Assembly (NCBI GenBank): GCA_030141605.1
Contig: JAQGDQ010000271.1
Span: 60,001-124,000 of the forward strand
Length of the DNA: 64,000 bases
Direction of reading: 5' to 3'
Origin: Tubiluchus corallicola
Lineage: Eukaryota; Priapulida; Priapulimorpha; Priapulimorphida; Tubiluchidae
The first letter of the stretch is position 1. Each line of letters starts with the position of its first letter. Shown piece after piece: positions 34,901 to 44,100 of this stretch. A program made the translations under genes and the position numbers. The notes below the pieces were generated by a model. The model saw only the letters and a list, made by a program, of their open reading frames with translations. It was not told where the DNA came from and did no database searches.

Positions 34901-37900
34901 AAATAATAGATTAAAAACTTATTTGTGGCGGGCGAGCCCAACTGTTGATGACATCACAACCTAACATAATTTTCAACATCAAAAACAGTCCACAAGCGTG
35001 TTGCGAAAATTGAAGTACAGTGCTATTGTAAGATATTCAGTGTGTTGAACTAAAACTGGGCAAGTTTTAAGATAAAAATTGAAATTTCAAATTTACTGCT
35101 GTGCTCACGCATGAGCTGTCGAACGTGTGCGGTACGTCAACTAAAGTTTTTGCTAGCTAGAAGAAAGGACAAGTCACTTACTATTTATTTTACTGTTAGC
35201 ATTACCAACGAACTGCCTAAAACATGAAGTTAACTTTAACAACGGGTGGGGCGTATAGAAATGTTAGCTGCGTCAGTGGCTACCATTCGCTTGAAAATTA
35301 TGACGTCATCGGTGGTATTTGTGACTTTTCGTAAGCGCATCGTGGCTTTCTGTAACCGTGTGCTTTTCAGACTAATTCGAAATTCTGCAGCTTACCTAAT
35401 GTTTATACTAATGTATCACAAATTTAGCTATCTAATTCTTTGCAAAAACTTGTTATACTTCTGACTGAAATTGACAGTGCGCTGCTTCTCTGCAGTCGAT
35501 GAATGACGTCATTGGTGGAAGAATGAGCGTTTAAAATTGGAGCGTCCAAACGTGAAGTGATTTTACTGTTTACACGAAGTGCTTATCACATTTTTATTGC
35601 CAAATCCTTGTAACATTTTTCGGGAACATTCAAATAAGCTTAACTTTCCAGAAGGCCTGACCTTTCCTTTAAAGATTCTATAGTTAAATGACAGCATAAA
35701 ATACAGTCAACCTCGGGTATAAGGGACACTTGCTTATAACGGACCACCAACACCAGTCCCGATTTTCTGTAACGTTTTTCCTATGTAAAAATCTTTGTAT
35801 ATAAGCTACTCTGATATAAGGGACTTTCGGTTATAAGGGACGATATCTTCAGGCCCTGCGTAATAGAAACCCAAGTAAATTACCTCGCATATAAGGAACC
35901 CTATGATTATAGCAAAATTGACCGATCTTTAACCTCGATTTTTCGCAAACTCTGCCTTCGAACAGCCCGGTTTCCGAGGTCACATACATCTCGCATGACT
36001 GAAGGAGTTTCCTACGTACCGTTTGCACTGAATGTGTAGCAATAATCCATAAAAATATGGGTAAAAGTACAGAAAAGTACAGGTCTAGATACACCCTCGG
36101 TCTGACTCATCTTCGGCTACAACGGACACTGGATAAAAGGGACGGTTTTTTCCGGTCCGGAGGTGTCCCTTATATCCGAGGTTGACTGTATAATGAAGCA
36201 GTGATACTGATGTTGTTTAAATAACTATCCGGCGCGTTCAGACAAGCGAGTTTTCTCGCCAAGTAACTCGCAGAGTAGACAGCAAAGCTTGCTGTGAGTT
36301 ACTCTCTGACAGTAAGCCCGAGCTGACACTCACTTCTTTATTCACTGCAAGAAACTCGCCAAGTAACTCGCAGACTAGACAGCAAAACTTGCTGTGAGTT
36401 ACTCTCTGACAGTAAGCCCGAGCTGGCACTCACTTCTTTATTCACTGCAAGAAACTTGATAAGTAACTCGCAGACTAGACAGCAAAACTTGCTGTGAGTT
36501 ACTCTCTGACAGTAAGCCCGAGCTGACACTCACTTCTTTATTCACTGCAAGAAACTCGCCAAGTAACTCGCAGACTAGACAGCAAAACTTGCTGTGAGTT
36601 ACTCTCTGACAGTAAGCCCGAGCTGGCACTCACTTCTTTATTCACTGCAAGAAACTTGATAAGTAACTCGCAGACTAGACAGCAAAACTTGCTGTGAGTT
36701 ACTCTCTGACAGTAAGCCCGAGCTGACACTCACTTCTTTATTCACTGCAAGAAACTCGCCAAGTAACTCGCAGACTAGACAGCAAAACTTGCTGTGAGTT
36801 ACTCTCTGACAGTAAGCCCGAGCTGGCACTCACTTCTTTATTCACTGCAAGAAACTTGATAAGTAACTCGCAGACTAGACAGCAAAACTTGCTGTGAGTT
36901 ACTCTCTGACAGTAAGCCCGAGCTGACACTCACTTCTTTATTCACTGCAAGAAACTCGCCAAGTAACTCGCAGACTAGACAGCAAAACTTGCTGTGAGTT
37001 ACTCTCTGACAGTAAGCCCGAGCTGGCACTCACTTCTTTATTCACTGCAAGAAACTTGATAAGTAACTCGCAGACTAGACAGCAAAACTTGCTGTGAGTT
37101 ACTCTCTGACAGTAAGCCCGAGCTGGCACTCACTTCTTTATTCACTGCAAGAAACTCGCCAAGTAACTCGCAGACTAGACTGCAAAACTTGCCGTGAGTT
37201 ACTCTCTGACAGTAAGCCCGAGCTGGCACTCACTTCTTTATTCACTGCAAGAAACTCGCCAAGTAACTCGCAGACTAGACAGCAAAACTTGTCGTGAGTT
37301 ACTCTCTGACAGTAAGCCCGAGCTGGCACTCACTTCTTTATTCACTGCAAGAAACTAACCAAGTAACTCGCTGAGCTGTTCACAGTAAGTAGTAACTCGT
37401 TGGAAAAGAACTCGCAGGAACTGTCGGAGAGTTTGCAATAATTTGCCGATAGTAACTCGCAAGGTTGTTCACACTTGCGAGTTTACTACCAAAGAGAAAA
37501 CTCGCGACCGAAAACTCGCTGTCAGTGTCAGAGAGTAACTCTCAGCAAGTTTGCTGTCTAGTCTGCGAGTTACTTGGCGAGAAAACTCGCTAGGGTGAAT
37601 GCGCCTTTAGCATCACTCTATCACAAACAACTCATGTCTTAATTTTGTAGGGCAGAATTCTGTATGGAAAATTACAAGGCAGTTTGAAATAAAGATTGAC
37701 TATGACAATATTGAGGATTTATTTTCACAAAAAGAGGTGCAGCAATCGGTTTCAAAGTCTAAGATGAAACAACCAACAGAGGTAAAGTTTATCATTTACT
37801 AGCAGACCAGCTTCTTCATCTTTCACGCATGTAATAATAGCATAATTCAGATATTATAAAAAAATTCAAAGGTGAAAATATGAATTGTATTATTAATATT

Positions 37901-37934
37901 AATACGTCTTGTATTGAATTGTATTAAAATATTA

Positions 37935-37970
<36 letters not shown>

Positions 37971-37977
37971 GTGTGTG

Positions 37978-38008
<31 letters not shown>

Positions 38009-38034
38009 AGAGAGAGAAAGAGAGAGGAGAGAGA

Positions 38035-38117
<83 letters not shown>

Positions 38118-41100
38118 TCACTTATTATTGGTGCAATTATTATTGTTATAATATAATATTAAACAATATTGTTATAGATTTCGTGTTTCCAAAAAAAACA
38201 TGGCATGTTAATTTCATCTCTTCATTCTGAGCTCCACTTTTAATCCATAACCAGAGGAATATTAGAAAATTCCGAATTTGCTGAAATTTAAATTCTATTT
38301 TAAGCATTTTATACATTCAGGTAACTCTACTCGACGCTAAAAGAAGCATGAACGTTAACATCTTCCTCAAACAGTTTCGCCTTTCTAATGAAAAGATCGT
38401 CGAAATGATCAGAAACTGTCATGGCGACCAAATTGGTTCAGAAAGGTTACGAGGATTCCAAAGAATCTTACCAGAAAAAGACGAGGTAATTCATTCACGA
38501 CAATGTAGCCTAAAATTTAGTGCATTCGGAAGTGACAAATGCCTTGAGAACGTGGTGAGAGTTGCGTAGGTGTAGGTCAGTGCTGCCCACTGTCCAGTAA
38601 AAGACGCGCACGTTTTCTGCGCATGCTACTGCACAAAGAAGAAAAGAAGTAAAAGATTCTTTTGTTCTCTTTGGCATCTGACAAAGACGTCACAAGTACG
38701 GTCTAACATTTTGTAGCATTTATCTGTACGTAAAAAAAATCAAGTACAATACAATGCAATGCAATGCAATACAACAGAATACAATCAAATACAATAAAAT
38801 ACAACGCAGTGCAGGGCAGAGCAAGGCAAGGCAAAGTAAAGCAGGGCAGGCAGGGAAGGCCAGGACAGGGTAGGGGAAGGCAAGGTAATGCAAAGCAAAT
38901 TAATGCAATGCAGGGCAGGGCTAGGTAGGGCAGGGCAGGGTGGGGCAGGGCAAGGCAGGCCTGGGCTGGGCTGGGCAGGGCTAGGCAAGGCAAGGCAAGG
39001 CAAAGCAAAGCAATGCAGGGCAGGCAGGGAAGGCCAGGACAGGGTAGGGGAAGGCAAGGTAATGCAAAGCAAAGTAATGCAATGCAGGGCAGGGCTAGGC
39101 AGGACAGGGCAGGGTGGGGCAAGTCAAGGCAACGCAATAACTCCGCATAATTGACTACATTTTTCAGCAGAATACTTAAATCACTTAAACATGATGACAT
39201 ACAAGCTACTGTTCCACGCGACTCACTACACGCTGCTTGGTTAAACTGACGTAATGATGTAAACAAAGTGACGTCCCGCCAACTAGCGGTCAGCTCACGA
39301 AATAAGACTTTTTAGAGGACCACATTCTGTCAGATTCTTCTTCATATATCCACAAAGCCGAGGTCCGGCAAACCGAGATATGACTGTATTGTTAATAAAG
39401 TATGTATTATATTTGTTATAGATTTTGGCGATTAGAGCTTTCAAGGGAGATAGAAACTCATTGGGAAATGCGGAGAAATTCTACCTGCTACTTTCATCAG
39501 TACCGGATTACGATGTATGCATACACGGAATGCTACTCGTGGAGGAATTTAGACCAAGTATAGATGCCATTAACCCTACATTGGACAATGTTATAAATGT
39601 GGCAGAAATGTTGCGAGAAAGTCAAAGTTTGACGAAATTCCTCCGCCTGATACTCAACACTGGAAACTTTATTAATGCAGTGAGTAGGTCAATTGATTAT
39701 AATTATATGACACGATGAAAATATTTTAAAAGTAAGATTTATCATATGGCACCAATAAAAATACATGTACTAGGAATTGGTCGTTTTAGTGGTAATCGTG
39801 TTATGGAGATCGCTGGCATCTATTAGAATTAAATAGAACATTGCAGAATGTCCCATTAGAATAATCGTCTTACCTTGTAGAATGTTCCCTGACACCCTAT
39901 ATAAGGCGAAGCAGGCTGCTGAGACTCACACGCAGATTCACACGGACGCCACTTACACATATACTTGTACTTTCAGATACACTTAAACGTTTTCCAAGAT
40001 TTTCACATTTGCTGTAAACATTTCGCGTTCCTTCATACTTTTGTGTTGTAGAATTCTCGCTTAATAAACTAGTTTAATTTGACGACGTATTTTCTGGTTT
40101 TCTCTACGAGCCTTCCGAGAGAAACAAAACACAACAATTCTAAACTATGCTGCATAACAATTTACGCGTATTATTATCCGTGGAAGTTATTAGTACCTTC
40201 ATACTGAAAAAATTATTTTAAATTAGCTCCAATATTTTTCCTACCCAAACCCCTTAAGAGCACGTAAGCAGGAGAACTTATCTGGCCCAGAACGGATAGC
40301 GCCCACATTTAAACCAAAACCTGGTCCAATCTTACACTGTAGGTCAAAACAATCTACTCTTTAAAATATTGAAAGGAAAGATATTATTTTTTCAAAAATG
40401 ACTTACGTGAAAGAGTTATTACCACACAAACACAATTTCACGTTCGTGCCACTAGTTCTTCGCTGTTACATGCATTTCTTCATTCGCTAGTTAGACGGGC
40501 ACTAGTGTCTGCATTTCGGAAATGCATTGCACAAAAAACAGGTGCTGTACCTCTTCAGTTCAGATGTGTGAGTTTGTGACGAACTACACACGTTCGACAG
40601 CTCATGCATGAGCACAGCGGTAAATTTGAAATTAGAATTTTTATCTTAAAACTTGCCGTGTTTTAGTACAACACACTGAATATCTTACAGTAGCACTTCA
40701 ATTTTCGCTTTAACAAACACGTGCAACATGCTCGTCGAACATTTTTGAAGTTGAAAATTATGTTAGTTTGTGATGTCATCACTAGTTGTTAGCTCACCCG
40801 CCGTTAATTAAGTTTTTGATCTATTATTTAATTATCAGAAACACTTTTGCAGTATTAATTGTGTTAAAATGTTTACTTTTATTGGACTTGAAAATTGGGT
40901 AGTATATGAAAAATCATCCTGTCTTCCTTCAAGAATTGCAAATAGACTTTGTAAATAACAAACAATGACCCCTCCCCCAGTATCATATACTACAGCATAC
41001 GTAATTATATTATTATGTAATTGATCAGGGTAAATACGCAGGTGACGCAGTTGGATTCAAAATCAACACTTTTACCAAATTGATGGAAACTCGGTCTAAC

Positions 41101-44100
41101 AAACCAAGAGTCACTTTGCTCCACACGCTAGTGGAAAATGCAGAAAAACAAGATGGCGAGATCTTATCGTTTATGACTGAACTGAGCAAGCTGAAGCTGA
41201 TTACCAGGTAAAAAGAATTACTTATATAGTGACCTTAGAGATAATAAAATTGGCGGAATTAAAGGAAACGTAAAGCCTTCTGGAAGGTTAGGCTTATTTC
41301 AATATCCGCTATTAATGTTAGAAGAATTTGGTAATAAAAGTGTGATGAGAGCCTCTTGGAATCATTAAAATCACTTTGAAGCCGCGATCGCTCCACACTT
41401 GGGCGCTCCTATTCTTTAATATCAAATCTTATCTTATCTTGTCTTGTCTTGTCTTGTCTTGTCTTGTCTTGTCTTGTCTTGTCTTGCCTTGCCTTGCCTT
41501 GCCTTGCCTTGCCTTGCCTTGCCTTGCCTTGCCTTGCCTTGCCTTGCCTTGCCTTGCCTTGCCTTGCCTTGCCTTGCCTTGTCTTGTCTTGTCTTGTCTT
41601 GTCTTGTCTTGTCTTGTCTTGTCTTGTCTTGTCTTGTCTTGTCTTGTCTTGTCTTATCTTATCTTATCTCATGAGTGCCATTCATCCACCAATGACGTCA
41701 TCCATCGGCTGAAGAAAAGCAGGGCACTGTAAATTCCCACAAAAGTATAATAAGTTTCTACAAAAAAAAATGGATAACTAATTTTGTGATATTTTTCCAC
41801 GAACATTAGGTAAGTTTCAAAAGTTTGAATTAGTTTAAACAGCAGTGCGTTGACGGAAAGCCACGATGCGCTTACGAAAAGTTACGAAGTCCACTTTCCA
41901 TGTCACATTTTTCAAGTGAACGGCGGCTACGACCACACACCTGCAAATTACAATACAGCAGTAGTACAATTAGTCTTTATGCTTTATAGTCTACCTTTAT
42001 TGTATATGCTAGACAGTTTTTTTGCAAATTTCTTTGCTATATTTTTCTAAGTTGAAAGGACAGGAAGATGGCCAACCAAAGTAAGACTCAGAAAATTCGC
42101 AATAAAAAATTATATTACCTAAGTATAGTCTTAAGCGAGTAACGTACTCACGTTTTCGCATTTACTCCAATTTTTGTAAAATATTTCAACCGCTGTAGTA
42201 AACGCTGGCGCAGACATGTTTCATTTAGTCCGCCAGTTGAAAAGCCAGCATGTGACTGATCACGTGGCATGACAGTCACAGCGAGTTCTGCGCACTTTAC
42301 CTGCTCTTGGTCTAGTGGGCAATCCACAGTAAGAACTAATTTATTTAATTAAATTTTACAGGTTTTCACTAGACGGTACAGCAGACGAAATAAATAATCT
42401 TGAAACTGACGTAAAGCAGTTGAAGAATAAACTTAAATCAGCGAATGACGATGCTAAAGAACATTTTTCAAATTTTGTGCAGGTAAGTGTAATAGACGGG
42501 TATCTTATAGAAAGCATGAACAATTGTTTCAAAAAATAATAAAACATCAAGTAATTTATGTTTGAAGAAATATAGCAAATAACAGTTATACATGTTATTA
42601 TAAAAGTAATAGCACTTTTATTACTTTATTACTAAATCTTTCAAACATTTTTCCCGAGCATTAAAATAAGCCTAAAAGAAGGTTTCCTTTCCTTTAAAGA
42701 AAACCGGATGATTGTGTAAACACGAGTTCAGAATAAAGAATGCTCTAAAATATTGACAACTACAATAGCTTAATTTAAATCAAAGATTAAATAATGATTA
42801 CCTCGGATCCTCAAATTTCGTTAAACTTTTAAACCTACGCGCGGCTCAGTGAATCTACTAAGATTGGCAACGGCGCCTTTTTGTCACATTCGCATGGCCG
42901 ACAAATAGAAGGCGGTACCGTGATAAGCTTGACCATGAACTGCAACGTTAGCTTCATGATGTCGTATGATGTAGAGCCCATTTTTCATGACATCATGGGT
43001 TCAAGCAGTACTGTAACACTTATGCAAATGTGCTTGATGCGCAAGGGAAGACGGCTGCCATTGCACAAACTGTGGTTACTTTCTGACGTAAGCAATAGCC
43101 GTGTTCAGTTGCCGTTAATTAACTTTCCAAGCAAATTATTCAAATATAAGGAACAATTGTTAACTTTTATAGGCAAGAAAATGTATATTTTGGACAGTAA
43201 ATTAAAATGAGATCGAGTCTAATCAATAGTCCAGTTTTCTTTTAACAGTCGCTATTTTCAGGATGCTATGAGGGTAACTGAGAAACTGAAGCTGAAGTTA
43301 GCTAAGATAAAAGAGCTTGCCAACAAACTAGCTGACTATTTCTGCGAGGACAAAACAAAATTTCGACTAGAAGAATGCTTTGCTACTTTCCACAGCTTGA
43401 TAGACAGAGTTCAACAAGCGCAAAAGGTTTCTGAACTTACATCAGATTTTGTGCAATATTTTTAGACTTCATATAATTATGCTTGCACAGCAACAACGTC
43501 CGTAAGTTGGCAATAAATCTTTTCTGGTTATTCGCACATCCCGGATTTCCATTTCGTGAGAATCATTTTGATACCAAGCTCATCTCTCTGTGTTATTTCA
43601 AAGCTGAGATAATCCACGTTGCAGGCAGCTCACTGCAAAACGTAACCTTGAGAAAATCGCTGTTAAAGTCAGCCATTGTTTTTTGTCGCGTCTCTGCAAA
43701 CGCTTAGCAACTGCACGAAAGTGTGGTTGCTATGAACTTCGCAAAAAACATTGAAGTTGTGTTTGAATGCAGAACTGTTTTACAATTTCAGTACTAGTTT
43801 CTAGCCAAACAAGTGGATAGAGGATTACAAAATTAGACTTTTAGCATTTTTTGAACATTTTCTTGATAATTTGATGCTAGAATAATAAAGTCCAATATAT
43901 TTAGCGTTCGTTTATATAATAAACAATTAATAACATTTGACCAAAATTTTGATGCATTCTACTTTGGAGCACCACAACTATGCCGACTTATGGACGGTTT
44001 TGGTTTGCAAGCCTAAAACATTTTTATGAACATTCAAAAGTATGAATGTACGTAAACTTGTTGCCAGGTTGCCATGAATAACCAGCTATCATCATGAATG

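Noticed and set aside
36238-37329. Chain of 63-codon minus-strand frames with near-identical peptides
   Set aside because: Each is a translation of the 100-bp minisatellite; not a repeat-protein gene.
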